Shown in pieces: positions 7,517 to 17,153 of a DNA stretch of 50,952 bases (within the stretch, counting starts at the first letter, position 1; each line of letters opens with the position of its first letter). The notes under the pieces are model-generated. The model did no database searches. It was not told where the DNA came from and was given only the letters and a program-made list of their open reading frames with translations. The translations under genes were made by a program, and so were the position numbers. The DNA is from Kiritimatiellia bacterium (GTDB lineage Bacteria; Verrucomicrobiota; Kiritimatiellia; RFP12; UBA1067). The stretch spans positions 1-50,952 of the forward strand of contig JAFQYM010000018.1 in assembly GCA_017406465.1 (NCBI GenBank). Reading direction: 5' to 3'.

Positions 7517-8982
7517 TTCCCGCAGACCTTCTTGAAGTACGGGAGCACGGATGGCAGCCAGACCTCGGCGTAGCCCCGCGCATTCGGGTGGCAGTGGTCG
7601 GGCATGAGCGCGATGTTGTCGCCCTTCTCGTCGAGGAACTTCGAGTTGAAGTCGACCCAGACGACCTTCTTCCCGTCCGCGAAGCCCTTTATGATCGCAT
7701 TGGCCTTCTCGTTGTTGATGCGCTTTGCATCCGCGTCGTTCGCGCCAAACGGGAAGATCGGGAGAAGCAGTGTCGTCGCCTCGGGCTGTTTGCGGGCAAT
7801 GAGGTCGAGTATCTTGCGTATTCCGTCTGCGATTGCCTCCGGCTTGTCGTTCCTGTGCCATGTGTTGTTCGTACCGATCATGAGCATGATGCACTTAGCC
7901 TTGTAGCCGTCGAGCTCGCCGCCGTACTCGCCGCGCCAGAGGAGATTCTCGGTCTTGTCGCCGGAGTAGCCGATGTCGAGGACGGAGTACGTCTTGCTGA
8001 GCTCGTCGAGCGACGCCTTGCCGTTGCTCTCCCAGTTGTGGGTGATGGAGTCGCCGAAGAAGACGAGGTCGATTTCGCCGCCGCATTCGGAGATCTGGTT
8101 GCGCTTAGCGAGAAGCCGGTCGAGCCACCAGTCCTGCGCACCGTAGCCCTCGCTGCGGATGCGCGACGCCGGAAACACGCTGAGCTGCTGATCCATGCGG
8201 TAGACCCTGTCGTTGATGCATGACGCATAGCGGTTCGCCGGCGCTGGAAGCTTGCCGTCGGAAAGCGCGAAGTCGATGTACGGCTTGACGGCGGAGTACC
8301 AGATTTCGTAGCCGAAGGCGTTGGGGTGGAGACGATCGGGGAAGACGTCGGGCGAGAGCTTGCCGTCGGCCGTGAGGAACTGGTCGTTGAAGTCGCACCA
8401 GAAGATGGTCTTGCCGTCGCAGAACTTCTGCACCTCCCTGTTCACGATTTCATTGCGGATGCGCTGTGGATCGTCGGCCGTAGCGCCGCGCGGAAAGATC
8501 GCCGTCAATACCACCGTCGCCTTCGGCTGCTTCGCGTGAATCGTCCTCAGTATCTCGCGGATGCCGAGGATCGTGTCGCCCGGCGGCTCCTTTTCGATCG
8601 GGAAGTGTCCGGTGTTGTTCGTGCCGATCATGAGGAGGACGCACTTCGCCTCGTAGCCGTCGAGTTCCTTGCCCTCGTTGAGGCGCCAGAGGACGTGCTC
8701 CGTGCGGTCGGCGGAGACGCCGAGGTCGAGCATCTTCATGTCGCCTTCGGAGAAGTACTTCCCGAGCTGCGCCTTGCCGTGCGATTCCCAGAAGTGCGTG
8801 ATCGAGTCGCCGATGAATACGACCTTCGCGCCGCCGTTCGTCACGACCTCCATCTTTTCGGCGTGGCGTTTCCTCTGCCATGCGTTCTCCTTGCCGTAGT
8901 CGTCGTGCGAGACGGCGCGGATCGTCGCGAACGCGGACACGGCGCAAAGCGCCGCCGCAATAGTCACTATTGTTTTTTTCAT
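7513..8982 (-). CDS. Secreted protein with two tandem SGNH/GDSL hydrolase domains
   Basis: 489 residues. The signal peptide MKKTIVTIAAALCAVSAFA is followed by two homologous SGNH domains. The first has GDSITHFWES (about 58), GTNN (120) and DRLHPN (216). The second has GDSITHNWES (about 310), GTNN (370) and DHCHPN. Both keep the nucleophile Ser and the Asp-x-x-His pair, so both may be active esterases, probably carbohydrate deacetylases on export (inference). The second of two adjacent ATGs was chosen because GGAGG lies four bases before it. Coupled to the lactonase gene. Confidence 0.88.
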   Translation of the reverse strand: MKKTIVTIAAALCAVSAFATIRAVSHDDYGKENAWQRKRHAEKMEVVTNGGAKVVFIGDSITHFWESHGKAQLGKYFSEGDMKMLDLGVSADRTEHVLWRLNEGKELDGYEAKCVLLMIGTNNTGHFPIEKEPPGDTILGIREILRTIHAKQPKATVVLTAIFPRGATADDPQRIRNEIVNREVQKFCDGKTIFWCDFNDQFLTADGKLSPDVFPDRLHPNAFGYEIWYSAVKPYIDFALSDGKLPAPANRYASCINDRVYRMDQQLSVFPASRIRSEGYGAQDWWLDRLLAKRNQISECGGEIDLVFFGDSITHNWESNGKASLDELSKTYSVLDIGYSGDKTENLLWRGEYGGELDGYKAKCIMLMIGTNNTWHRNDKPEAIADGIRKILDLIARKQPEATTLLLPIFPFGANDADAKRINNEKANAIIKGFADGKKVVWVDFNSKFLDEKGDNIALMPDHCHPNARGYAEVWLPSVLPYFKKVCGK

Positions 8983-9011
8983 CATGCCTCCATTTCCTTT
9001 ATCCTTAAATG

Positions 9012-9083
9012 TTTTGGCCATGTAGAACATGTAGATCGTGTAGATACTCTTCTTGCATGTTTCTACACGTTCTACACGGCTAA
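9012..9083. repeat. Word-repeat palindrome (TGTAGA family)
   Basis: GGCCATGTAGAACATGTAG and TAGATCGTG words are inverted against TTCTACACGTTCTACACG and GCTAA. The right end supplies the TAG stop codon of the PFL-family gene (9080-9082), so the element has replaced or trimmed that gene's 3' end. Confidence 0.8.
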
Positions 9084-10447
9084 TTTTTGAACGAATGAAT
9101 CGGAGCAGGTATTCTTCCCTTGCGGGCGATCATCTTCTCGCACGAGAACTTGGAGACCCTCATCACCGGCGCGTGGCCGAGAAGTCCGCCGAACTCCACC
9201 GAGTCGCCGACCTTCTTCCCCGCGACGGGAATGATTCTCACTGCGGTTGTCTTCTGGTTTACCATTCCAATCGCCGCTTCGTCGGCGATGATCCCGGAGA
9301 TCGTCGCGGCAGACGTCGAGCCGGGAACGGCGATCATGTCGAGACCGACGGAGCAGACGCACGTCATCGCCTCGAGCTTCTCGATGGTGAGAGCGCCGGC
9401 GTTCACTGCGTCGATCATCCCCTGATCCTCGGAGACGGGAATGAACGCGCCCGAAAGTCCGCCAACGTAGGAGCTCGCCATCACGCCGCCCTTCTTCACC
9501 TGGTCGTTGAGTAGCGCGAGCGCGGCAGTCGTTCCTGGCGCGCCTGGTTCTTCGAGGCCGATCTCCCTCAGGATGTCCGCGACCGAATCGCCGATCGCAG
9601 GCGTCGGCGCAAGCGAGAGGTCAATGATTCCAAACGGAACGCCGAGACGCTTCGACGCCTCCTGCGCAACGAGCTGGCCGACGCGCGTGATCTTGAACGC
9701 CGTCTTCTTAATTGTTTCGCAAAGCGTCTCGAAGCCGACTCCGCGGCAAGTGTGCCGCAGCACGTGGTTGACGACGCCGGGTCCCGATACGCCGACATTG
9801 ATGACTGCGTCCGCCTCGCTCACGCCATGGAACGCGCCGGCCATGAACGGATTGTCGTCAGGCGCGTTGCAGAGGACGACGAGCTTCGCGCAGCCGATCG
9901 AACCGCGGCTCTTCGTCTTTGCTGCCGTCTCCTTCACGATCTCGCCCATGAGACGGACGGCGTCCATGTCGATGCCCGTCTTCGTCGAGCCGACGTTGAC
10001 GGACGAGCAGACGCGCTCTGTCGCGGCCATCGCGGCAGGAATCGAGCGGATGAGAAGTTCGTCTGCGGGCGTCATTCCCTTCGAGACGATTGCGGAGTAG
10101 CCGCCGATGAAGTTGATGCCGAGTTTCTTCGCCGCGCGGTCGAGCGTCTTCGCGATCTTCACGAAGTCGGACGGCTTCTTGCAGCAGGACGAGCCGACGA
10201 TCGCTGCGGGCGTGATGGATACGCGCTTGTTCACGACTGGCACGCCGAACTCGCGGCCGATGTCGTCGCCTGTCTTCACGAGGTCTTTCGCGAGGCGCGT
10301 TATCTTCGCGTAGATCTTGTCGCATGTCTTCTTGACTGACGAGTCCGCGCAGTCGAGAAGCGAGATGCCCATCGTGATCGTCCGGACGTCGAGGTTCTCC
10401 TCGAGAATCATCCGGTTCGTCTCAAGAACTTCAGAGATATTGATCAT
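9080..10447 (-). CDS. PFL family protein (UPF0210/DUF711)
   Basis: 455 residues, the usual length for this family, with typical stretches such as [20 protein letters not shown] at the N-terminus and GVSGPGVV in the middle. The family resembles glycyl radical proteins in fold but has no proven reaction. It is commonly paired with a small ACT-domain protein, and that partner lies directly upstream here (10493-10765), so the pair probably works together in amino-acid sensing or metabolism (inference). The stop codon lies inside a word repeat. The gap to the ACT gene holds CTCTGCGT words. Confidence 0.92.
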   Translation of the reverse strand: MINISEVLETNRMILEENLDVRTITMGISLLDCADSSVKKTCDKIYAKITRLAKDLVKTGDDIGREFGVPVVNKRVSITPAAIVGSSCCKKPSDFVKIAKTLDRAAKKLGINFIGGYSAIVSKGMTPADELLIRSIPAAMAATERVCSSVNVGSTKTGIDMDAVRLMGEIVKETAAKTKSRGSIGCAKLVVLCNAPDDNPFMAGAFHGVSEADAVINVGVSGPGVVNHVLRHTCRGVGFETLCETIKKTAFKITRVGQLVAQEASKRLGVPFGIIDLSLAPTPAIGDSVADILREIGLEEPGAPGTTAALALLNDQVKKGGVMASSYVGGLSGAFIPVSEDQGMIDAVNAGALTIEKLEAMTCVCSVGLDMIAVPGSTSAATISGIIADEAAIGMVNQKTTAVRIIPVAGKKVGDSVEFGGLLGHAPVMRVSKFSCEKMIARKGRIPAPIHSFKN

Positions 10448-10454
10448 TTCATTA

Positions 10455-10490
10455 CTCTCTCTCTGTGTCTCTGCGTCTCTGCGCGAGAGA
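10455..10490. repeat. CTCTGCGT 8-base word array
   Basis: TCTCTGTG, TCTCTGCG, TCTCTGCG run in tandem and fill the gap between the ACT gene stop and the PFL gene start. Related words occur at 4580-4630, 38630-38662 (inside mnmG) and 49497-49525. Confidence 0.65.
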
Positions 10491-10492
10491 TT

Positions 10493-10765
10493 TTACACCC
10501 TGTGCATCTTCTCGAAGATCTCGCTTTTCTGGCAGCGGATCTTCATGCCCATGTCGGTTCCGAGCTTCGCGAGCTCCGCGCCAAGCTTGTCGAAGGTCTT
10601 CTTGTACTTCGCCGCGTCGACGATCATCATCATGTTGAAGTATCCGCCGGTGACGGTCTGGCTGATGTCGAGAATGTTGATATGCTCCTTGGCGAGGTAG
10701 GTGCAGGTCTTTGCGAGAATGCCGACAGCATCCTTACCGACGACGGTAATGATAATCTTTTTCAT
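10493..10765 (-). CDS. ACT domain protein (UPF0237)
   Basis: 90 residues forming one ACT domain: a beta-alpha-beta start IIITVVGKDAVGILAK, the helix, then DISQTVTGGYFNMMMIVD. ACT domains bind amino acids and regulate partners. The family gene is usually beside a UPF0210 gene, as here. No ribosome site is visible, and an extended -10 TGATATAAT ends eight bases before the ATG, so the mRNA is probably leaderless. Confidence 0.93.
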   Translation of the reverse strand: MKKIIITVVGKDAVGILAKTCTYLAKEHINILDISQTVTGGYFNMMMIVDAAKYKKTFDKLGAELAKLGTDMGMKIRCQKSEIFEKMHRV

Positions 10766-10773
10766 AAGGCAGT

Positions 10774-10782
10774 ATTATATCA
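10774..10782 (-). promoter_or_regulatory. Extended -10 promoter of the ACT/PFL operon
   Basis: TGATATAAT on the minus strand lies eight bases before the ACT gene ATG. No good -35 is visible. The spacing predicts a transcript start at or next to the start codon. Confidence 0.65.
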
Positions 10783-10821
10783 CAATATCGCCCCGGCCGT
10801 GCAGGTTTTACCCGCTGTCTG

Positions 10822-13461
10822 CTACTTCGAAAGGACGCCGAAGACGAGGAGCGTATTCGCCATGTTGTTGACGGTCGGCTCGTCCATCGCAATCGCCCAG
10901 TGGGTGTCGATGAAGGCGTGGAGAACGGCTTCGCCTTCCTTCCACGCTGGGTAGAGAGTCTCCTTGAACGAATAGCCGTGGCCGCGCTGCATCGGGCCCT
11001 GGGCCTGAAGACCAATGACAGGACCGCCCGCCGCACGATAGCGGCTGTTGTGCAAGGGGCAGCGAATCGTCCGCTCGCCAAGCCCCGTGATCCAGCTAAG
11101 CCCGAGCGGGTTCGCGCCAAGCGTGTTGTCGCACGTCCTAACGAGCCATTCGCGGCACTCCTTGTCGCCCGTCAGCGCGTAGAGGTGCGCGGCGGTGACA
11201 GCATAGTTCTCGTATGCGCCTGTGCCCCACGTAATCGGAGCCCAAGGATTCCTGAGGAACTTGTAGGGCCACTTCGCCGACCCACTCTTGAACATGCGGA
11301 ACTCCGCGAACATCGCCTCCTCTATCGTCTTCCTCAGCGTGGCGTCGGCAAGCTCCTTGGGAAGAAGGAGATACTGCCTCGCCGCGAGGGAGAGATCGTA
11401 CTTGCCCCAGCTCGAGACCTCGGCCTTCGGGTTCGATGCCCACGGCGAGATTGCCTTGAAGTCGTCGTGATACTTCGCGTCGCGCGTCGTATGGTAGAGA
11501 CTGACAGCGGCGTATGCACGCGGATCGGAGTTATACTCCTTGTCCTGCGCGTCCTTGAGTCCCGTCGTCGGATTCGCCTTGCCCCACTCGTAGGCGCGCT
11601 GGGCGCGCGCGAGGAAGTCCTTTGCCTCCGCCGCCTTTCCGCACTTCTTGAGGATTCGCGCCGCCTGCGCGAACGCACCCGCGCACTGGAACGACATCTT
11701 GCTGTCCTTCGCCCACGCGTAGTCGCCTGTATCGTCGAGTTCGACAGTTTGGAAGAAGCCGGGATCGCGCAGCGACTCCGTTCCGGCGCGAATACCGCCA
11801 TCTTCGTCCTGCAGCCCTTTCCAGAGCTTCAGCTGCCAAAGCGCCTCGTCGACGATGTCGGGGATTCCGTTGCCGCGCTCCGGAACTGCGAACTGTCCGT
11901 CGGTGAAGGCGGTCGGCTTCAGCTCGTAGCAGTTGAGAAGCGCCTGCGCGACATCGAGATGCGAGCGAGGATTGTAGTCGCCAGCGTCGTGATGCCCGCC
12001 CGAGGCCTTGAGGACGAGCGGCTTCCCGTCAGCTCCGTTGACGACGTTCTTGTCAAACGGCGCGAACTCCGGATTCTTCACGCGCGCGCAAGTCGACGCG
12101 ACGACACCGCCCGCGTGGCAGGCGATGCGCTCCCAGCCGCGCGTCAGCTTCGGGTCGAGCGCAATTCCGCAGCGCTGCTCGTAGACACCGAGCGCCTGCA
12201 CCTTAAGTGCCTTTTCATATACCGCCTTGTCGATGTGAAATGCGAGAGAGCGACCGACACCGGGAATGCGTATGAAATAGCGACCTGGCGTGCGCACGTC
12301 TGAGAAGTCAAGCTCCCAGACATTGGACGCGGCGTAGGACGCCTTCTTCGACTCCTTTTCGTTCCCGCTGAAGACGAACTTAGCCGTCCCCTTCTTTACC
12401 GGCTTGCCGCTCTTCTCGTCGACGATCTCGAACTGCGGCGGCGCGTCGAACGCGAGCGACGAGACTGCGAGCTTCGTATTCGCGCACTTGCGCGCGCCAG
12501 CGCCGCCCGCGAACTTCGCGTCTGGGAACGAGCCGAACCAGCAGCCGACATAAGCGAACTTCGGCGCGTCGGGAAGATAGCCGACCTGGTTGGCCTGGAT
12601 CGAACGCGAGACGCACTTCGACTCGTCGAACGCGAACGACGCGTCGCGCGCGCCCGCGGTCACGGCGGCCGTCACTTCGACGGCGACCTTGTCGCCTTTC
12701 TTAAGCGTATCGCCGATGTCGAGGAATACGTCGTGCTGCATGAGGCAGGGATAAGTGCCGCCCCAGCCCTTCGGAACATAGCAGTCGATCTTCGAGCGCC
12801 GGCCGAGCGCGAGGACGGGGCGCGGCTTTCCGTTCACCGTCACCTTCCAGTTCGCGGCGGAATTTCCGCCCGCGGGGCTGTAGCCCGCGCCGAATTCGCA
12901 GAGGAGCTTTCCCTCGCCTACGGACGAGACGCGGCGAAGGCCGATGATCGCCGCGGCAAGATCTGCGGCAACTGCGTCTTCGCCTGCGTAGAGTCCGGTG
13001 CGGCCGGAAGTCACGACTTCCATCTCCGCGCCGTATGCGACGGCGGCATACTGGCAGTTCTTCTTCATCGGCGTCGGCAGCTTCAGCTCGACGACGGTGC
13101 GCGAGAGAGACGGCATCACCTTCTTCTGCTCGGCCATCCCGTCGGGATACTTGAACTCGACTTCCGACGAGACTTCCGCGACAGAGTCGGGCTTCACGAA
13201 CTTCGAGTACGCGTAGGCCGGATCGTCCGGGCTCGTCACGCGCCAGGCGTTAGCGAGGCGGCGCGCACCGGCCGATGAACTTGCGCCGAGCGTGACGGCG
13301 AGCGTATTGTCGCCTTTGCGCTCAACGCTCCTGATGCCGTAGGCTTTCATCGCAAGCGGCTTCAGGTCTGCGACTTCAGAAAGATCGGCCGCGACGAGCG
13401 GCGAGACCACGAGCATGGCCGCGACAAATGCGCCGCGACGGAGAAGCGGTTTTACGTTCAT
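10822..13461 (-). CDS. Secreted glycoside hydrolase family 9 (endoglucanase-type)
   Basis: 879 residues. The signal peptide is about 1-24. An N-terminal beta-rich region runs to about 285. Next comes a CelD_N-type Ig-like domain starting at NQVGYLPDAPK (291), and the GH9 (alpha/alpha)6 catalytic domain runs from about 415 to the end. Catalytic features are DAGDYN (492-497, base aspartates) and the acid glutamate in DEPTVNN (E861). WITGLGERTIRCPLHNSR holds the substrate-binding histidine/arginine region. GH9 enzymes cleave beta-1,4-glucans, and some act on chitobiose or lichenan. The promoter TGATATAAT ends seven bases before the ATG. A larger paralog lies at 45345-48728. Confidence 0.92.
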   Translation of the reverse strand: MNVKPLLRRGAFVAAMLVVSPLVAADLSEVADLKPLAMKAYGIRSVERKGDNTLAVTLGASSSAGARRLANAWRVTSPDDPAYAYSKFVKPDSVAEVSSEVEFKYPDGMAEQKKVMPSLSRTVVELKLPTPMKKNCQYAAVAYGAEMEVVTSGRTGLYAGEDAVAADLAAAIIGLRRVSSVGEGKLLCEFGAGYSPAGGNSAANWKVTVNGKPRPVLALGRRSKIDCYVPKGWGGTYPCLMQHDVFLDIGDTLKKGDKVAVEVTAAVTAGARDASFAFDESKCVSRSIQANQVGYLPDAPKFAYVGCWFGSFPDAKFAGGAGARKCANTKLAVSSLAFDAPPQFEIVDEKSGKPVKKGTAKFVFSGNEKESKKASYAASNVWELDFSDVRTPGRYFIRIPGVGRSLAFHIDKAVYEKALKVQALGVYEQRCGIALDPKLTRGWERIACHAGGVVASTCARVKNPEFAPFDKNVVNGADGKPLVLKASGGHHDAGDYNPRSHLDVAQALLNCYELKPTAFTDGQFAVPERGNGIPDIVDEALWQLKLWKGLQDEDGGIRAGTESLRDPGFFQTVELDDTGDYAWAKDSKMSFQCAGAFAQAARILKKCGKAAEAKDFLARAQRAYEWGKANPTTGLKDAQDKEYNSDPRAYAAVSLYHTTRDAKYHDDFKAISPWASNPKAEVSSWGKYDLSLAARQYLLLPKELADATLRKTIEEAMFAEFRMFKSGSAKWPYKFLRNPWAPITWGTGAYENYAVTAAHLYALTGDKECREWLVRTCDNTLGANPLGLSWITGLGERTIRCPLHNSRYRAAGGPVIGLQAQGPMQRGHGYSFKETLYPAWKEGEAVLHAFIDTHWAIAMDEPTVNNMANTLLVFGVLSK

Positions 13462-13468
13462 ACCGGGA

Positions 13469-13477
13469 ATTATATCA
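13469..13477 (-). promoter_or_regulatory. Extended -10 promoter of GH9 gene
   Basis: TGATATAAT on the minus strand lies seven bases before the GH9 start codon and overlaps the stop of the upstream U32 gene. No ribosome site fits between, so the transcript is predicted to be leaderless. Confidence 0.65.
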
Positions 13478-14710
13478 AATTCGCCGCTCGATGAAAAACA
13501 CCTTGTCGCCGACGCGGCAGCGCGGGCACTTGAATGTGACCCACGTTCCCTTCTCGCCGACGGACGGCGTCTCGTCGTCGCGGCGAAGCTCGCCAAGCGT
13601 CAGCTCGACGACGCCGGTGGTGGGCCCATGGACCTGGAGCGCATCGCCCGGGCGGATCGCATGGTCCTGGATCTTTACCTGGGCGATCCCCGCCTTGAGG
13701 AAGTAGTCGACGACGATTCCGACATGCCGCTTCACCGTCGTCGCGAGAGAATCCTCGCTGTCGGCGAACTGGTGCGCGCCGGGGCGACCAAAATAGAGAC
13801 CGTCCGCAAACTCGCGGTGGAACACCGTCTTTACTTCCTCTGTCAGCTCCTGCACAAGCGCGGGCGTGTAAGTCCCAGAGAGAACCGCATCAACGGCGCG
13901 GCGGTAGCAGCGCACCGTCGTCATCACGTAGTTGGCGTTACGTGCGCGACCCTCGATCTTGAAAGAGGCGATTCCGGCGTCAATCAACTTGTCGATGAAA
14001 CCGAGCGAGCAGAGATCCTTTGCGGAAAGGACAGTGTGCGGTTCGACGATATATTGCGCCTTTGCGTCGGCATGCACAGGATTTCCGTCGGCGTCTTCGT
14101 AGAGATCGACGGCCTTTACGAGAAAGCGGCGACGGCACGGCTGAACGCACTCGCCGCGACACGCGCTCTTACCGAAAACGTCGTGGCTCATGAAGCAGCG
14201 GCCCGATTCCGCGACGCACTGCGCACCGTGGACAAAACATTCAATCTCGATGGGCGACGACGCGCAGATGCGCTTCACCTCGGCAAGCGTGCATTCACGC
14301 GCGAGGACAACGCGCGACGCGCCCTGCGAGACGAGAAACTTCACCGCTTCTGAATTTGACGTCGACATCTGCGTAGAGACATGGAAGGTCACGCCATGTT
14401 TTTTGCAGAGCGAGACGACGCCCCAGTCCGAGACGATGAAAGCGTCGACGAACGGCTTCGCGGCGATGATCGTCTTCTCGACCGTTTCCATCTCGTCCTC
14501 AAACATGATTGCGTTGAGGGCGAGATAGCGACGCACCTTTCCGCAGCGGCGCGCAATCTCGGGAAGATCGGATTCCTTGAAGTTGACGCCGCTCCGTGCG
14601 CGCATGTTGAAGGTGCCGAGCCCGAAGTATACGGCATCGGCGCCTGCGTCGATCGCGGCCTTAAGGCAAGTGAAGTCCCCGGCTGGGGCAAGAATCTCTG
14701 GACGTTTCAT
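13475..14710 (-). CDS. Peptidase U32 family protein (tRNA/rRNA hydroxylation type)
   Basis: 411 residues. Family landmarks are PEILAPAGD at the N-terminus, DAVYFGL, and the Cys-rich core ECFVHGAQC - SGRCFMS - CRGECVQPCRR (about 163-205). FKIEGRARNANYV follows, then a C-terminal small-barrel domain. U32 proteins such as TrhP and RlhA hydroxylate RNA bases using prephenate-derived chemistry, whereas others were called collagenases. The Cys-rich core and full length favour an RNA-modification role. A six-codon mini-ORF (ATG CAC ATC ACC TGC CCA TGA) ends on the start codon. Confidence 0.88.
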   Translation of the reverse strand: MKRPEILAPAGDFTCLKAAIDAGADAVYFGLGTFNMRARSGVNFKESDLPEIARRCGKVRRYLALNAIMFEDEMETVEKTIIAAKPFVDAFIVSDWGVVSLCKKHGVTFHVSTQMSTSNSEAVKFLVSQGASRVVLARECTLAEVKRICASSPIEIECFVHGAQCVAESGRCFMSHDVFGKSACRGECVQPCRRRFLVKAVDLYEDADGNPVHADAKAQYIVEPHTVLSAKDLCSLGFIDKLIDAGIASFKIEGRARNANYVMTTVRCYRRAVDAVLSGTYTPALVQELTEEVKTVFHREFADGLYFGRPGAHQFADSEDSLATTVKRHVGIVVDYFLKAGIAQVKIQDHAIRPGDALQVHGPTTGVVELTLGELRRDDETPSVGEKGTWVTFKCPRCRVGDKVFFIERRI

Positions 14711-14741
14711 GGGCAGGTGATGTGCATTCCTCGTGTCGGGT

Positions 14742-14750
14742 ATTATATCA
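14742..14750 (-). promoter_or_regulatory. Extended -10 promoter of U32 gene
   Basis: TGATATAAT on the minus strand, 31 bases before the ATG. The leader contains GAGGA followed at once by the mini-ORF that overlaps the gene start. Confidence 0.55.
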
Positions 14751-14860
14751 AAACTTCAAGGACCCTCATGCGCCGTGGACCGCCGTCCAGAACTGGTATG
14801 CGATGAATCCATCCGATCCATTCATACGTTATGTCCATCATGGCGGAATTCCTCCATAAT

Positions 14861-15790
14861 CTACGCCCAAAGCGAAGTCCAGTATGCCGCCGTTTCCGCA
14901 AGCCAGCCCTCGCGCGGGATTGCGCGATAGTCCGGCGGCGGCGAAACCATGCGCCCGACTTTTCCGCCGTACGTTATGCGGAAATCGCACGCATCCTCCG
15001 CGGCGAATCCGCCGCGCCCGATCTTATCGGCATCGGCGACAGGCGTTCCGGCGGGAACTGCAAACAGAAGCTCGTATTCGCCAACTCCGCCGACGAGCGC
15101 CCACCCCTTCTCCACGCCGGGCGGAAGGCTCCGCGCGACTTCCGGCGAAACGGCGCGCTCCGCATCCAGCTCAAGCCACATCCCGTTATTGACGCGGCGG
15201 AAGTTCTCCAGCGCGTCGAAAAGCCCGCCGCTCGTATCCGTCGCGAAAAGCGCCGAACTCGGCACGGGCGCGCGAAGCTTCGGTTCGGGGAGCGCACGGC
15301 CGAGGAACACGGCCGCGTTTGCCACGCCGAGCGGGCCCGTCGCATACAAATCGAAATCTACGCGCTGCGACGCAACGCGGCAAACGGGCGTTTTGCATGT
15401 CGCGAACACTGTTGCCGTCCAGCACCATTCCTTCGCCGTGCCTACATCGCCGCCGATGACCTTTGCGCCGTAGTGCGACACGACCTGCTGGACGCCCTGC
15501 GCGACGCGCTCATAGAACCTTTCGTCGTGCGAGTCGTCTATGTTCCACGCCTGAACGAGAAACTCCGGTTTCGCTCCACATGAGAGGATGTCTGCAATCG
15601 CGCCATACGCCATCACCCTTCCCATGGCCTCCGGCTCAAGGGCGGAGAGAAAATCCTCGCGCTCGGAAAAGGAATCCGTCGAGACGAGCAGATTCGTTCC
15701 TTCAAATGGAACGACCTCCGCATCCGCCCCAAAAGGCCGCGTACCATGAATGCGAGAAAATATCTCTATCAATGACTGTTCAGACTTCAT
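14861..15790 (-). CDS. ThiL-like / AIR-synthase-fold kinase
   Basis: 309 residues matching the thiamine-monophosphate kinase fold: STDSFSE, the DILSCGAKPEF segment (SDIxAMGAxP in ThiL), IGGDVGTAKEW, TDTSGGLFDAL and GGVGEYELLFAVP. ThiL phosphorylates thiamine-P to thiamine-PP. Several family positions differ: ThiL has GEDYE where this has GVGEYE, and the first Asp-rich motif is altered. A related but different kinase activity is therefore possible. The start has AGAGGA four bases upstream. No other thiamine gene lies nearby. Confidence 0.68.
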   Translation of the reverse strand: MKSEQSLIEIFSRIHGTRPFGADAEVVPFEGTNLLVSTDSFSEREDFLSALEPEAMGRVMAYGAIADILSCGAKPEFLVQAWNIDDSHDERFYERVAQGVQQVVSHYGAKVIGGDVGTAKEWCWTATVFATCKTPVCRVASQRVDFDLYATGPLGVANAAVFLGRALPEPKLRAPVPSSALFATDTSGGLFDALENFRRVNNGMWLELDAERAVSPEVARSLPPGVEKGWALVGGVGEYELLFAVPAGTPVADADKIGRGGFAAEDACDFRITYGGKVGRMVSPPPDYRAIPREGWLAETAAYWTSLWA

Positions 15791-15844
15791 GCTTCCTCTT
15801 GTCGCTTGCCTTCCATGACGACAATGGCTTCCGGGTGCGACGCT

Positions 15845-17146
15845 TCATTGCGGCTCCAAAATCCATTTCCAGACAGGGACTATCCTGATTCCGTCGGACT
15901 CGCGCTCTTCGTCCCATGTCACGACAGTGCAGTCTTGCACCTTGATTTCGCATCTCGCGTTTTTCAGCGCCGTCAACTCGCGGCGCGCGGTCTCGGAATC
16001 CGACAGCTCCCATGACACTTGAACAAGACGGCGTTTCTTCGTCGCCCTGTCAGTTACAAGGAAGTCAACCTCGTCTCCTTTCCTGGTGTTGTAGTATTCA
16101 ATCTTGTTGAACCCTCGCCGCAAGGCCATGAATACGAGGTTCTCAAGAAGCCATCCACGGGACGCATCGCTCTTTGGCGTCACCGCGCGGGCAAGCCCGG
16201 TGTCGACGAGATAGAACTTGTCGGGGTTCATCCTTCGCACGGCAAGCGAATCCGTGCGAATCGGAACTCTGTAAACGAGATAGGCCTGCTCAAGCCAGTC
16301 GAGATAGTCCGCAATGTACTCACGGCTGTCGGAGAGCCCCAGTCCCTTCAAGACTCCAGATATGGCGCGAGTTGATATCTTATGCGCAAAATTATGCTTG
16401 ATGTAATCCAGTGTGTAGCGAAGCGACTGCACGCTCGGCACATCATGACGCTCGATAATATCCCGATAGAGCACGGCGTCAACATATCCCTGCAACGTCT
16501 TCACGCGGATGCGGAAATCGTCGCCTTGTACATCCGGGAAACCGCCTTCTTCCAAGTATCGCTGCATCGCATGCCGCAGCACACCGGCCATCCGCGACGA
16601 GTATGGGGCCACCGGAATTTCCCCAACCAGGGCATTAAAGCGCAAGAACTCGGCAAAGGACAGCGGGAATACCTCGACATCAATTGAACGGCCGCGCATT
16701 TGAGTCGCAATTTCGCCCGAGAGCATCTTCGACGACGACCCGGTCAGGCAGAGCTGCACCAAATGCGAATCCAAAAGCCTGCGGGCATATAGCTCCCACC
16801 CGTCGATGTCTTGAAGTTCATCAAGAAAATACCAGCACCTCTCCCTTGCCGCCTCCGGAAACATCTCGGCATGGACGTCGCCAATCAGCTTCAGATGCTC
16901 AAGCTTGACGCCTTTTAGCCGATCGTCGTCGAAATTGACGTGGACAATCCGCTCCAGCGGAACGCCTTCCTCGACAAGCGCGCGCATCCTCTGGTATGTG
17001 ACGTATGTCTTTCCCGTTCGCCGCATTCCAGTGACAACAGTCGCAGAATTACGCTTTTCAAAGTAATCGACATCGCGAGGGCGAACGTCTTCGGGTATCC
17101 CGAATTCGTAAAACTCGCGCATTATCTCTCCAATGACTTCCTTCAT
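15845..17146 (-). CDS. ATP-binding protein, AAA_14 plus DUF4143
   Basis: 433 residues. Walker A is GMRRTGKT (about 40-47), Walker B YFLDELQDI (about 108-116), and LTGSSSKML the following sensor strand. The C-terminal DUF4143 region has a nuclease-like pattern (EYYNTRKGDEVDFLV then LVQVSWE). COG1373 proteins of this kind are common and multicopy in gut anaerobes, with no settled role. This is a second lineage of stand-alone P-loop ATPase in the window (see 3052-4377). It has a strong promoter, TTGACG-18-TATAAT, ending seven bases before the ATG, so it is leaderless. Confidence 0.9.
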   Translation of the reverse strand: MKEVIGEIMREFYEFGIPEDVRPRDVDYFEKRNSATVVTGMRRTGKTYVTYQRMRALVEEGVPLERIVHVNFDDDRLKGVKLEHLKLIGDVHAEMFPEAARERCWYFLDELQDIDGWELYARRLLDSHLVQLCLTGSSSKMLSGEIATQMRGRSIDVEVFPLSFAEFLRFNALVGEIPVAPYSSRMAGVLRHAMQRYLEEGGFPDVQGDDFRIRVKTLQGYVDAVLYRDIIERHDVPSVQSLRYTLDYIKHNFAHKISTRAISGVLKGLGLSDSREYIADYLDWLEQAYLVYRVPIRTDSLAVRRMNPDKFYLVDTGLARAVTPKSDASRGWLLENLVFMALRRGFNKIEYYNTRKGDEVDFLVTDRATKKRRLVQVSWELSDSETARRELTALKNARCEIKVQDCTVVTWDEERESDGIRIVPVWKWILEPQ

Positions 17147-17153
17147 GCCATGA

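Noticed and set aside
10900..12303. 467-codon plus-strand frame inside the first GH9 gene
   Set aside because: Shadow frame opposite a clear GH9 catalytic domain, with skewed composition and no recognisable motif.
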